Assembly: GCF_008692035.1 (NCBI RefSeq)
Contig: NZ_VTFG01000001.1
Location: forward strand, 2,046,001-2,110,000
DNA from: Pseudomonas marginalis
Lineage (GTDB): Bacteria; Pseudomonadota; Gammaproteobacteria; Pseudomonadales; Pseudomonadaceae
Reading direction: 5' to 3'
DNA: 64,000 nucleotides
Shown here: positions 45,359 to 53,953 of the stretch, piece after piece
Layout of the letters: each line of letters opens with the position of its first letter
Position numbering within the stretch: position 1 is the stretch's first letter
The notes under the pieces: generated by a model
Databases searched by the model: none
What the model saw: the letters and a program-made list of their open reading frames with translations, nothing else
Told to the model about the DNA's origin: nothing
Translations under genes and position numbers: made by a program

Positions 45359-46684
45359 ATGAATACTCCCGTCATCACCCACTTCCAGGTCATCCCGGTG
45401 GCCGGTCACGACAGCATGCTGCTCAACCTCAGCGGCGCCCACGGACCGTTTTTTACCCGCAACATCGTGATTCTCAAGGACAGCAGCGGCAACACCGGCG
45501 TCGGTGAAGTGCCCGGCGGCGAACGCATCCGCGAAACCCTGGAAGACGCGCGCAGCCTGGTGATCGGCCAACCCATCGGCCAGTACCAGCGCGTCCTCAA
45601 CCAGATGCGCAGCACCTTTGCCTCACGGGATTCGGCGGGCCGTGGCCTGCAAACCTTTGACCTGCGCATCACCATCCATGCCGTCACCGCCATGGAAGCC
45701 GCCCTGCTCGACCTGCTGGGCCAGTTCCTCGAAGTGCCGGTGGCTGCCCTGCTCGGCGAAGGCCAGCAGCGTGATGCGGTGAAAATGCTCGGCTACCTGT
45801 TTTATGTCGGCGACCGCAGCGCCACCGACCTGGCTTACCGCAACGAAGCCGACAGCGACGATGCGTGGTTTCGCCTGCGCCATGAAACCGCCCTGACCAG
45901 CGAGGCCGTGGTGCGCCTGGCCGAAGCCGCCAAGGCCAAGTACGGCTTCAACGACTTCAAGCTCAAGGGCGGCGTATTGAGTGGCGACGCAGAGATCGAA
46001 GCCGTCACCGCCCTGGCCGAACGCTTCCCCGATGCGCGCATCACCCTCGACCCCAACGGCGCCTGGTCATTGAAAGAAGCCATCCGCCTGTGCCGCGACC
46101 AGCACCATGTGCTCGCCTACGCCGAAGACCCATGCGGCGCCGAAAACGGTTACTCGGGGCGCGAAGTCATGGCCGAATTCCGCCGCGCCACGGGCCTGAA
46201 AACCGCCACCAATATGATCGCCACCGACTGGCGCGAAATGGGCCACGCGATCCAGCTGCAATCGGTGGACATTCCCCTGGCCGACCCGCACTTCTGGACC
46301 CTGCAAGGCTCGGTGCGCGTGGCGCAGATGTGCCATGAGTGGGGCCTGACCTGGGGCTCGCACTCCAACAACCACTTCGATATTTCCCTGGCCATGTTCA
46401 CCCAAGTGGCCGCCGCCGCCCCGGGCGACATCACCGCCATCGACACCCACTGGATCTGGCAGGACGGCCAACGCCTGACCCGCGAACCGCTGAAAATCGA
46501 AGGCGGCTATGTGAAGGTGCCGGCCAAGCCCGGCCTGGGCGTGGACATCGACATGGACGCCGTGGCCAAGGCCCACGAACTGTACAAAGGCATGGGCCTC
46601 GGCGCACGGGATGACAGCGTGGCGATGCAGTTCCTGATTCCGGGGTGGCGCTATAACAACAAGCAGCCTTGCCTGGTGCGCTGA
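45359..46684 (+). CDS. gudD: Glucarate dehydratase
   Basis: 441 aa. Enolase-superfamily enzyme converting D-glucarate to 5-keto-4-deoxy-D-glucarate. NDFKLKGG (the KxK base), LDPNGAW and YAEDPCG (metal Asp/Glu), [11 protein letters not shown] (metal Asn), and [12 protein letters not shown] (catalytic His) match GudD in order and spacing. ATG at 45359 with AGGA at 8 nt. Encoded with its permease and facing a FadR-type regulator. Confidence 0.95.
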   Translation: MNTPVITHFQVIPVAGHDSMLLNLSGAHGPFFTRNIVILKDSSGNTGVGEVPGGERIRETLEDARSLVIGQPIGQYQRVLNQMRSTFASRDSAGRGLQTFDLRITIHAVTAMEAALLDLLGQFLEVPVAALLGEGQQRDAVKMLGYLFYVGDRSATDLAYRNEADSDDAWFRLRHETALTSEAVVRLAEAAKAKYGFNDFKLKGGVLSGDAEIEAVTALAERFPDARITLDPNGAWSLKEAIRLCRDQHHVLAYAEDPCGAENGYSGREVMAEFRRATGLKTATNMIATDWREMGHAIQLQSVDIPLADPHFWTLQGSVRVAQMCHEWGLTWGSHSNNHFDISLAMFTQVAAAAPGDITAIDTHWIWQDGQRLTREPLKIEGGYVKVPAKPGLGVDIDMDAVAKAHELYKGMGLGARDDSVAMQFLIPGWRYNNKQPCLVR

Positions 46685-46732
46685 AGCGCTGGGTTCTGGG
46701 GGCGGCTCGGTCTCCAGAACACCATCAATCCC

Positions 46733-46812
46733 ATGTGGGAGGGGCTTGCCCCGATGGCGGAGTGTCAGCCAGACATGTATCGACTGACACTCCGCCATCG
46801 GGGGCAAGCTGA
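46733..46812. repeat. Inverted REP pair
   Basis: GTGGGAGGGGCTTGCCCCGATGGCGGAGTGTCAG on the left faces CTGACACTCCGCCATCGGGGGCAAGC on the right; a long hairpin that may also end gudD transcription. The rest of the 240-bp gap shows nothing definite. Confidence 0.85.
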
Positions 46813-46925
46813 GGCGGCAGACGATAGAGATGAAGCCCAAAAAAAACGTCCTGCACAGCCGCTTTACTTTGCGTAAAATGCGAGCCGTTCTCGATCAGGA
46901 AGACTCAACCCAGGAGGGGTAACGC

Positions 46926-47471
46926 TTGAAACCGCTTGACACCCACGCGCCACAACACGCCGACACGGCCGTCACACGACTTAAGCTCAAAGACCAACTG
47001 GCCGTAGACCCTTACAAGGCATTGGCCCTGCTGGAGAGCACCCTCCTCTGCTTTGTAGCGACGGCCCTTATGCTGTTCGTTGCACACAGCGTTGGCATCA
47101 CCGCCACATTCAAGATCAACGTCCTCTACAGCGGCATCCTGGGTGCATGCATAGGGGCGACCTACAGGATGTACCACGATGCCGCCCTTTCCGAGTGGTG
47201 CATGGCCAGCCCTGTCAGCCCTGCGGCGCTGCAAAACGCGATACTTTCCTTGAAGTATTCCGAGACGCAGGAAGGCGTTTACTACCCCAAGAAACGTATG
47301 TTCACCCCCTTCCATCGGTGCGATTCAGAGCGGATCACGCTCGCCACACTGGATGGAGGCACACGCTTCACAGGCCCCTATTTCAAGCTGAAAGCGCTGT
47401 CAGCCATGCAACTTGCTGACGCGCCCGAAGCGCAAGAAACCGACCTCACGCCACCAACGGTGCACGTCTGA
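46926..47471 (+). CDS. Membrane protein, hypothetical
   Basis: 181 aa from a TTG at 46926 preceded by AGGAGGGG at 7 nt; no ATG in frame fits. Two hydrophobic helices (about 37-58 and 65-82) and a cytosolic C-terminal half with KYSETQEGVYYPKKRMFTPFHRCDSER. Unrecognised. Confidence 0.65.
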   Translation: MKPLDTHAPQHADTAVTRLKLKDQLAVDPYKALALLESTLLCFVATALMLFVAHSVGITATFKINVLYSGILGACIGATYRMYHDAALSEWCMASPVSPAALQNAILSLKYSETQEGVYYPKKRMFTPFHRCDSERITLATLDGGTRFTGPYFKLKALSAMQLADAPEAQETDLTPPTVHV

Positions 47472-47570
47472 TCAATTTCGCGGGTTCATGCCTCGGTATC
47501 GGAACGCACCACTGAGTCTGTGAGACAGTCGCGCCGCCACTGCGGGCCTCAAACGCAAGGAAACCAGGGC

Positions 47571-48017
47571 ATGGCAACAGCAAAAACCAAAAATGCGTTT
47601 GTGTATTCGGCATGGGGGTTACTGTTTTTGAGCCTGGTCGGGGTTTTAGTCATACAGGCCTTCCAGGAAACACCCCAGCCCAGCAAACCCAGCTTCCTCA
47701 GCGACCTCATCATCGTGACCGCACGAACGACGCCCGGGAATCGAAAGATCGACGAGCATCTAACCTTCGTTCGCGCGGAAGCGGCCAACAGTCACGCCCT
47801 CAAGTTCTATTACACGTTGGTCGATTACGATACCCATCCCGAGGACGTTGACTTGGGCGTGATGAAATCAAGCATCACCCAGGCTGTCTGCGCCGCGCAA
47901 ATGCCAAGGGCCCAGTCCATCATTTCATTGGGTGGCACCTTCATTTACATATTCGGCAGCAAAAATGTAAAAGAGGTTGGACGGTTCGAAATCAACAAGC
48001 AGAGCTGTAATGGCTAA
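47571..48017 (+). CDS. Single-pass membrane protein, hypothetical
   Basis: 148 aa, ATG at 47571 with AAGGA at 10 nt. One N-terminal transmembrane helix (about 13-32, SAWGLLFLSLVGVLVIQAF) and a periplasmic domain with two Cys (AVCAAQM, KQSCNG). Unrecognised. It follows 46926-47471 and may be co-transcribed. Confidence 0.65.
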   Translation: MATAKTKNAFVYSAWGLLFLSLVGVLVIQAFQETPQPSKPSFLSDLIIVTARTTPGNRKIDEHLTFVRAEAANSHALKFYYTLVDYDTHPEDVDLGVMKSSITQAVCAAQMPRAQSIISLGGTFIYIFGSKNVKEVGRFEINKQSCNG

Positions 48018-48032
48018 TGAGCTGGCCCCCCT

Positions 48033-48275
48033 TCAACCGACTCGCTCGAACCGCCGCCGCTTCAGGAACAACCCCACCCCCAACGCCACCGCAAAGATCG
48101 ACAGCAACCCCAGGTCAGCCCCCCATGGACGGACCTGGCTCGCCGCCACGCAGCCGACCGCCCCCGCCACCACCAGCAGCCCCCCCAGCCACGTGCGAAG
48201 CAGGTACGGTTTAACAAACCGATCGAGCAGAAAAAACAGCACCAGGGCCAGGACCAACTGGGTAATGTCAGACAT
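48033..48275 (-). CDS. Small membrane protein
   Basis: 80 aa, two to three hydrophobic helices (about 3-22, 28-46, 53-70) ending in a basic tail. GGGAG at 7 nt supports the ATG. It starts 12 bp after the stop of the gene at 48288-48767. Unrecognised. Confidence 0.65.
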   Translation of the reverse strand: MSDITQLVLALVLFFLLDRFVKPYLLRTWLGGLLVVAGAVGCVAASQVRPWGADLGLLSIFAVALGVGLFLKRRRFERVG

Positions 48276-48287
48276 GTGCTTCTCCCG

Positions 48288-48767
48288 TCAGGTCTTGATG
48301 ATCAGTGTCGAGGCGCTGCGTTGCGGGCCGATGCCGCCGTTGACCTGCGCTTCGATGCTGACCAGTACGTCGCCGGCATGATAGGTGGGCAGGATTTCAT
48401 TGGCATACATGCGCACACCCGCGCCAACAGGAACACCCACGTAAGGGGAAGCCACAGCAGAAGTGGCGCCAGCGAAGGCACTGGCGGCCAGGTTGGCGAT
48501 CCTGGTGCGCTGGGCATTGAGGGTGTCGCCCTGTTGCCGCGTCAGTGGCTTGGAGATGCCGATCATCATCACGCACGGCAGGCTCTTGGCCAACATCTTG
48601 TCGTACACCTCGACGACCTTGCTGTTGACCTCGTAATGGGCACTTTTCGCCTCGCCAAAATGCAGCTCGCGCAGGCGTCCGCGTTCGCTGTCGGTGAGGG
48701 TGATCTGCGAAACGTTGAACACGATCCCGTGATTGCCCATGTATTGGAACGTCCCTTCGAACTTCAT
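48288..48767 (-). CDS. Conserved hypothetical protein
   Basis: 159 aa from the ATG at 48767 (AAGGA at 8 nt); an ATG three codons earlier sits on that ribosome site. The Ala/Gly/Val-rich central part (LAASAFAGATSAVASPYVGVPVGAGVR) could be a short membrane or amyloid-like segment. MKFEGTFQYMGNHGIVFNVSQI is distinctive but not recognised. Probably an operon with the small membrane protein downstream. Confidence 0.65.
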   Translation of the reverse strand: MKFEGTFQYMGNHGIVFNVSQITLTDSERGRLRELHFGEAKSAHYEVNSKVVEVYDKMLAKSLPCVMMIGISKPLTRQQGDTLNAQRTRIANLAASAFAGATSAVASPYVGVPVGAGVRMYANEILPTYHAGDVLVSIEAQVNGGIGPQRSASTLIIKT

Positions 48768-48905
48768 CGCACGCATCCTTTCGAGCCAAAGGCGGGGATT
48801 CTCTAGAAGGCGGGCAGTGGATTCAAGGCATAAGAAAGGAAATGAGAAAATAGGGGGTCAGGCCGTTCTCACCTGTCGCGACCTTCCCCCCGGCGCTACT
48901 CACGT

Positions 48906-49412
48906 TCAAGTCCGCTTGGGCAACTTCCAGTTCGGCCGGATGAAGTGGCAGGTATAGCCGTTGGGTATCCGCTCCAGATAATCCTGATGCTCCGGCTCCG
49001 CCTGCCAAAACTCCCTGGCGGGTTCAATTTCCGTGACCACAGGCCCAGGCCACAGGTTGGAGGCATCCACGTCAGCCGCAGTATCTTCGGCAATCTCCCG
49101 TTGCTGCTCGCTCAGGTAGTAAATCGCCGAACGATAGCTTGGCCCCAGATCATTGCCCTGCCGGTTCGGCGTGCTCGGATCATGGATCTGGAAAAAGAAC
49201 TCAAGGATCTGCCGGTAGGAAATCACCGCCGGGTCGAACACGATCTCAATCGCTTCAGCATGGTTGCCATGGTTGCGGTAGGTGGCATTCGGCACATCGC
49301 CACCGGTATAGCCGACGCGCGTCTGCAGCACGCCGGGGTAGCGTCGCAACAGGTCCTGCATGCCCCAGAAGCAGCCGCCGGCGAGGATGGCGGTTTCGGT
49401 TGGGTTGGTCAT
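48906..49412 (-). CDS. msrA: Peptide-methionine (S)-S-oxide reductase MsrA
   Basis: 168 aa. The active site GGCFWG places the catalytic Cys at residue 14; VGYTGG and [40 protein letters not shown] complete the family signature. It reduces methionine-S-sulfoxide in oxidised proteins. The C-terminus lacks the recycling Cys pair of E. coli-type MsrA, as in shorter bacterial forms. Confidence 0.94.
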   Translation of the reverse strand: MTNPTETAILAGGCFWGMQDLLRRYPGVLQTRVGYTGGDVPNATYRNHGNHAEAIEIVFDPAVISYRQILEFFFQIHDPSTPNRQGNDLGPSYRSAIYYLSEQQREIAEDTAADVDASNLWPGPVVTEIEPAREFWQAEPEHQDYLERIPNGYTCHFIRPNWKLPKRT

Positions 49413-49505
49413 GGTCTGTCCTTGCGGTTAATGGAGACAGGGATAGTTATGGGGCAATGCTGAGCAATACCAAGTTCAATCAAAGAAAAACTGCCCCCTA
49501 TCGAC

Positions 49506-49742
49506 TCAAGGTTTATTCCTGGAACGAAACGCCGCCACCTTCATCCGGTTGCCGCAGGTCGCCATGCTGCACCAGCGGCGACGGTGCGACTTGCTCAGGT
49601 CATGGAACAACAGCACGCAATCGTGGGCCTCGCACTGCCGGACAAATTCAAACTTATCGTTCGTGACCAAGCCCACCAGCGACTCGGCCACCGGCCCAAG
49701 CAGGCTGGCCGGGCGTCCCTCGACAACAACCTCCAGTGATCA
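49506..49742 (-). pseudogene. CGNR zinc-finger protein, 5'-truncated
   Basis: The readable part is the C-terminal CGNR domain: LEVVVEGRPASLLGP, FVRQCEAHDCVLLFHD and RRWCSMATCGNRMKVAAF with all four zinc Cys. Upstream the frame meets a TGA at about 49743, and the N-terminal half expected for this family (about 100 residues) is absent. The break coincides with a REP scar and a second broken gene. Confidence 0.75.
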
Positions 49743-49750
49743 ACGCAACC

Positions 49751-49830
49751 CAATGCAGGAGCGAGCTTGCTCGCGAAAAACGTCAACGATAACGCCGCGA
49801 CTCTGGTTTCTCGCGGCGCTCCAGGAGAAA
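49751..49830. repeat. Truncated BIME at a rearrangement junction
   Basis: CAGGAGCGAGCTTGCTCGCG and the adjoining AAAAACGTCAACGATAACGCC are the left part of a common Pseudomonas BIME, but the mirror-image right REP is missing; the sequence passes into DUF2971 coding sequence instead. Confidence 0.65.
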
Positions 49831-50496
49831 TCAGGACAGTGGTTCCGCTACGCGGATCAGCACCGAGGCGTCCGCTTGGGCTTCAAAAGCTCTCCATTTC
49901 CGTTGAAAAAATTGCGACTTGAGCTTAGCCGTCCATATAAATCCACGGACGAAGAGTTAAAGAAGGTGGGACTTAGACTCAATGACGTGCCAGCACCATT
50001 TGCAAAAGAAACAATGTTCGGCAAAGGCTTTGTACTTATGCCATGGGCAGACGAGAAATCCTTCAGTGGTGACGTTCTATATGTCGAAGATCCTGCTGAC
50101 TATGTGAAGCAGTTCATTCGCTCAACTCCAGAGATAACTGAGATTACCGGAGGCTCTAGGTTATGCCGGATAAAGGCCGCACATTGGGAAAATCAATCTG
50201 AGTTTCGGTTTACGCTAATGGCTATTCGAGGGCCAGAGTTAACCTATGAAGACAATCTTGATGAATATGAGCATGAACTCCTCAATGTAATGGAAAAATG
50301 GTATTCCTTGGGAACAGGAGCACCATCGCCAGATCTTCCTTTTATAGATCTGCCGATAGATACCTTAATGCTTGACCACATGACGGTAACGTTGGGGTCA
50401 GGTATTAGCGAAAAAGACCGCGAAGCTGTATTGCAGGCCTTCCAACGCTATGCCCCTAATGCCATCGTCTTAGAAAGCGCAATACTGATCCGGTGA
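49827..50496 (+). pseudogene. DUF2971 protein, 5'-truncated
   Basis: SGQWFRYADQHRGVRLGFK is the DUF2971 core (W..Y...H.G..LGF), followed by SGDVLYVEDPADYVKQF and AHWENQSEFRF, ending IVLESAILIR. The usual N-terminal region with the conserved FNDPFD-type segment is missing, and the frame enters REP sequence upstream, so this is the surviving two thirds of a gene. Base composition becomes visibly AT-richer from about 49,880. DUF2971 proteins are often found in defence or mobile islands. Confidence 0.65.
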
Positions 50497-50555
50497 TCTT
50501 TGAAAATAACTGCATATAAGTGACAGACAAGTTTGGGGCGTTTTCTCCCTCTAGC

Positions 50556-50605
50556 GATGGGCAGAAAACGGCTAATTGCAGACATGCAATATGTCTCTGC
50601 CCATC
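50556..50605. repeat. Hairpin GATGGGCAGA/TCTGCCCATC
   Basis: A perfect 10-bp inverted repeat with a 30-nt AT-rich interior containing GCAGACATGCAATATGTCTC. Probably part of the mobile-element debris left of the ATPase operon; no gene lies in 50497-50913. Confidence 0.6.
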
Positions 50606-50623
50606 ACGAACGGCAGTAATCGG

Positions 50624-50802
50624 CCGACTGTGTTGAAAAAGTCGGTTCTTCCTGACTTCCCGTATACTGATTGCTGAAACGCACTTATTGCGCGCAGCTA
50701 CGTGAAATGAGCCTGGAATCCTCTGCTGAAAGTAGAGATTTTCATTTCAATCGCATACTCTTTTCCCGTGAAAACCATGGCCGACTTTTTCAACAGAATC
50801 GG
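50624..50802. mobile_element. MITE-like element, 179 bp, left flank of the island
   Basis: Terminal inverted repeats CCGACTGTGTTGAAAAAGTCGG and CCGACTTTTTCAACAGAATCGG match at 20 of 22 positions. The TGTTGAAAAAGTCGG end is of the kind seen at Pseudomonas IS1182-type insertion sequences. The interior has no transposase, so it is a non-autonomous derivative. Confidence 0.75.
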
Positions 50803-50913
50803 TCGGTAGCGGACGGTCAGCCATCATCGGACCCCAAACAAACTTTGCAGTAGGGAAAAGCAAATTAGCGCAAACCGTCTCAGATGCGTCCAGAAGCCTA
50901 GGACTATCCAACG

Positions 50914-51900
50914 CTACTCCGTTTCAGACCATAATTTATAAGCTGATTTACTCGCAGAGGATTCTCGATTGGCGAGTTCGCCAAGTCTGTCAAATTTAGC
51001 GAGAAAAGTACTCCTTGGTAATGGCGTAGCGCCTAGAACTCGCATTCCATTTCCAACTTGGCATACATGACGATCAAAACCTATAAATCTATCATGCGAC
51101 TCTTTTTTGAAAAAATCTTCACTTGCGGAAATTAGCGTAAGGCTTTCAAGTGCGGAGGAGAACTTTTGATTACTACGGAGCAAGGTTGAAAATGCAACGC
51201 TTACAGCACAATGAAAATCACTATGTCTTTCCCCTCCATGCGAAATAATTTTAACATTGTATTTTTTTCCGAGCGCAGATAAAAAGGTGAAAAAATTAAA
51301 TAATCCGGCGTCATTTTTTTTGTCTTGAGCCGCACGCCAAATGGATTCAAAAAAATATCTATCTATAATCGTGATTTTTTTTGAAAAACGAGCAAGCGGC
51401 TCGAATCTTGTTCGCCATACTTGCTCTGCGGTATCGACTTCCAAGATATCTGACTGAGAAAGCCTTAGAGAATTACTAATATGTGAGGACTCACTGCAAA
51501 CACCAGCCCCCAACATTTCAAAACCTGATTGTTGGCATATCCTCTTGCTAGTCTCATCTCCAGACAATAGATAGCCTAGGTCTTCATCAGCGAAAGCTAT
51601 TTTAAACAAAGAGTTCAACTCGCAAAGGCTCTCGAAACTTTCGTAATTGCTAAACTCCCACCATCCACGATTCACCTCTGCCTTCTTTCCATACTCAAAC
51701 GCCTCGACCCAGCGCTGGCGAAACTTATTTGGCAGATTATCTATAAGCCCTAAAAATTCGTCGCTTGCACCTTGAGGCAGAATCAGTACACCAAGGTCGA
51801 TCCATGCGTTAGTCAAATAATCATGAGCTACGCTTATAGACTCGCTATTGAGAACGCCAGACGAAAAAAAGTTTTTATCTAAGGAGAATTCTGAAATCAT
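50914..51900 (-). CDS. Unrecognised protein with HDR motif, partner of the ATPase
   Basis: 328 aa. Its ATG overlaps the ATPase stop by 4 bp, so it is translationally coupled. The N-terminal 150 residues match nothing I know. The C-terminal part has KKITIIDRYFFESI (173-186), VKIISHGG, and ESHDRFIGFDRHVCQVGNGMRVLG (267-290). An IxDxYF strand followed by an HDR (269-271) strand and a Gly-rich turn resembles the single-domain phospholipase D/MIT-C-like fold used as nuclease or binding module; this is inference from motif order. Codons are AT-rich relative to neighbours. It is the likely effector of the pair. Confidence 0.75.
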   Translation of the reverse strand: MISEFSLDKNFFSSGVLNSESISVAHDYLTNAWIDLGVLILPQGASDEFLGLIDNLPNKFRQRWVEAFEYGKKAEVNRGWWEFSNYESFESLCELNSLFKIAFADEDLGYLLSGDETSKRICQQSGFEMLGAGVCSESSHISNSLRLSQSDILEVDTAEQVWRTRFEPLARFSKKITIIDRYFFESIWRAAQDKKNDAGLFNFFTFLSALGKKYNVKIISHGGERHSDFHCAVSVAFSTLLRSNQKFSSALESLTLISASEDFFKKESHDRFIGFDRHVCQVGNGMRVLGATPLPRSTFLAKFDRLGELANRESSASKSAYKLWSETE

Positions 51901-53435
51901 TTCGGGGTCACCATTTTATCCCGATACTTCTCTCTAAGGCGCTCTTCAAAGAAGCCTTCCGGCCATGCATCGATAAAATCGCCATCACTATCCAGCCGAA
52001 TAGGTATTATTTCGCCTCCAGCCTTAGTTGGTTCTACGTAGTATATGGCGACTTGTTTTGGTGATAGTTCTTTTCTTGCAATCATTGCCTGCAATCTGAG
52101 AAGAAGAGACTCACTATGTGTTTCTATGATCCACTGATTGCTATCGCATGTTTTCACGAAAAAATTTGCTAGGTTTGCTTGAAGCCTAGGGTGAAGATGG
52201 ATTTCAGGCTGCTCTACACAAATAACGCTATCATCTCTAACGAGTCCTTCAACGATTATTGGCAACATTTGTCCTATGCCAAACCCGACATCTGAAGGCC
52301 CAACTATAACATCAGTCCGCTTGTCTTTCAGCTGGAGGCAAATTACAGGTCCTGAAACGTCGTTCCCAATCCCTGCGGACGATAATTCGTAGGGAACTTC
52401 GAAAGATGAAAACCAGTGATTTATATCTTCTGTTATTTCAGGCCTTTCGTAAATAAATCGTGCAACGTTTTCCCCTTGCTTACCTACTGAATCATTCTGA
52501 TCAGTCTTAGGAGCATAAATTCGGCTAGGGTGGCTTCGCAAAGGGCCAAGATAGGTAACCGAACTAAATTTATCTTTTAAGTCTCTTGCTAAACTCCCGT
52601 ATGTAAAGTTCAAATAAAAAATACCCTCGGTATCTTTTGACGGATTGGCTTTGCCTTCATAGGTCGCCATTGATGGTGTTGCATAATTAAGGTCGCTTCG
52701 AAAAGTGACGTAGTCAAGCAGCTTATCTATATCAATTTCTTTATTGTTGAACCTAGGTCTCCCTTTCAAATATTCGCTCGCAGACGACCATGCCTTGCGA
52801 CCGGAAAATGAAAAAGTTTTTGCCGCTGCGATTTTTATGGCAGGCGCTTTTCTTCTAAAATCATCAAGTTGCAATGAAAGTTTATTTTTTTCTTTATCAG
52901 TCGCTGATTCGATACTTTTTTCAAGCTTTGCTAAGTCAGACCTGAGCTCTTGGACCTTCCGCGGTAATGCCGAATTTATTTCGGTGTAAAATAAAATAGC
53001 ATTATCATCCGCATTACTAACCGATACCGACATAGAATCAATATAGGAAAATCCTTTGTGCTCTTTCTCTCCATCCATGTGCCTGTATGTAAGCTCGTAC
53101 TCTCTTTTTCTTGATTTTCCGAACACGTCAAAATCAAGACCTGAAACTGACTGTTTTGTTGTTGGAAGATAAGAAAACTTGAACGCTATCGGGTCTTCTC
53201 GTTTGTGCCCATGAACCATCGAAGAAAAGTCACCCAAGTCAACATATTCGCCGTTTGATACTAAGCCGCCCTGAACATTAGGTCTTGTTATGGATTGCTT
53301 CAAAAGCATTATGGAGTGAATTATTGAGCTTTTGCCAGATGAATTGGGGCCATAAATCAGGGTTATCGGTGCAAGCTTTATATCTTGCCAATCTGAAAAT
53401 GCTTTGAAATTTTTAATTGATAATGTTTCTAACAT
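51897..53435 (-). CDS. AAA ATPase, DUF3696/OLD-like (SMC-type)
   Basis: 512 aa from the ATG at 53435 (AAGGA at 8 nt). ABC/SMC-like ATPase: FKAFSDWQDIKLAPITLIYGPNSSGKSS with Walker A at 29-36, a coiled-coil insertion (about 155-195), degenerate signature SDVGFGIGQMLPI (381-393), Walker B VICVEQPE (404-411) and HLHPRLQANLANFFV, and H-loop IIETHSES (437-443). IEQPEIHLHP..Q..LA is typical of DUF3696 ATPases found in anti-phage modules with separate effectors. There is no TOPRIM domain, unlike OLD nucleases. Operon with the HDR protein; AT-rich and flanked by MITEs, so horizontally acquired. Confidence 0.88.
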   Translation of the reverse strand: MLETLSIKNFKAFSDWQDIKLAPITLIYGPNSSGKSSIIHSIMLLKQSITRPNVQGGLVSNGEYVDLGDFSSMVHGHKREDPIAFKFSYLPTTKQSVSGLDFDVFGKSRKREYELTYRHMDGEKEHKGFSYIDSMSVSVSNADDNAILFYTEINSALPRKVQELRSDLAKLEKSIESATDKEKNKLSLQLDDFRRKAPAIKIAAAKTFSFSGRKAWSSASEYLKGRPRFNNKEIDIDKLLDYVTFRSDLNYATPSMATYEGKANPSKDTEGIFYLNFTYGSLARDLKDKFSSVTYLGPLRSHPSRIYAPKTDQNDSVGKQGENVARFIYERPEITEDINHWFSSFEVPYELSSAGIGNDVSGPVICLQLKDKRTDVIVGPSDVGFGIGQMLPIIVEGLVRDDSVICVEQPEIHLHPRLQANLANFFVKTCDSNQWIIETHSESLLLRLQAMIARKELSPKQVAIYYVEPTKAGGEIIPIRLDSDGDFIDAWPEGFFEERLREKYRDKMVTPK

Positions 53436-53636
53436 GATTCGTCCTTGATCAAAATCTGCAGCGATAATGGCACAAAGCCTCCTACATTCACAGTCTCGCG
53501 CGAGGTGTTTTTCGCCGCGCACCGTGCAGTCCCTTAGGCCGTTGACCCGTGACGCCCGTGACATAGTGAGCAAGGTGTCGCAAATGGTCGAAACTTGATT
53601 CGCCCGTTTTTTTGTCGATCGAGGGTGACCGCTTCT

Positions 53637-53803
53637 GGCCGAGGCTGTGTAAAAACGTTTTCGAGCGTGACGGGGATTCAAAACCGAATTGGAAATCGCG
53701 CATTTGCGTGAAATCCACATCTGCTGACATGCCGATAAATGTCAGATTTAACGTAGACGCGCGAACTTCAATTTTGGCGAAGCGTTTTTACACACTCTGG
53801 GCC
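53637..53803. mobile_element. MITE-like element, 167 bp, right flank of the island
   Basis: Terminal repeats GGCCGAGGCTGTGTAAAAACG and CGTTTTTACACACTCTGGGCC agree at 18 of 21 positions. No transposase inside. Unrelated in sequence to the left-flank element. The 200 bp between it and the ATPase start hold only promoter-like and unidentified sequence. Confidence 0.7.
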
Positions 53804-53874
53804 GAAAGCAGCCCCTCTATAAACACCAACCTAAGACCCCCCGCGTCCATCCGTCGCATCCCCCACCCTCCCCC

Positions 53875-53901
53875 TCCAGCCCCCACCCAACCTGCCGATA
53901 A
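53875..53901 (+). promoter_or_regulatory. Candidate sigma-28 (FliA) promoter of the FIST chemoreceptor
   Basis: GCCGATAA is a perfect FliA -10, with a poor TCCAGC in the -35 position 13 nt upstream. The transcript would start about 46 nt before the ATG at 53954, which argues against an earlier start at 53915. Confidence 0.45.
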
Positions 53902-53953
53902 CCCTACTAATCACATGCCTACCCCCGCATCCCCACCCGACCGAGCCCACCCC

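Noticed and set aside
53488..53730. 80-codon minus-strand frame at the MITE
   Set aside because: It crosses the inverted repeat boundary and has no recognisable protein; likely element debris.
53612..53953. N-terminal extension of the FIST chemoreceptor
   Set aside because: It runs through the MITE and a Pro-rich untranslated stretch; a FliA-like -10 lies inside it.
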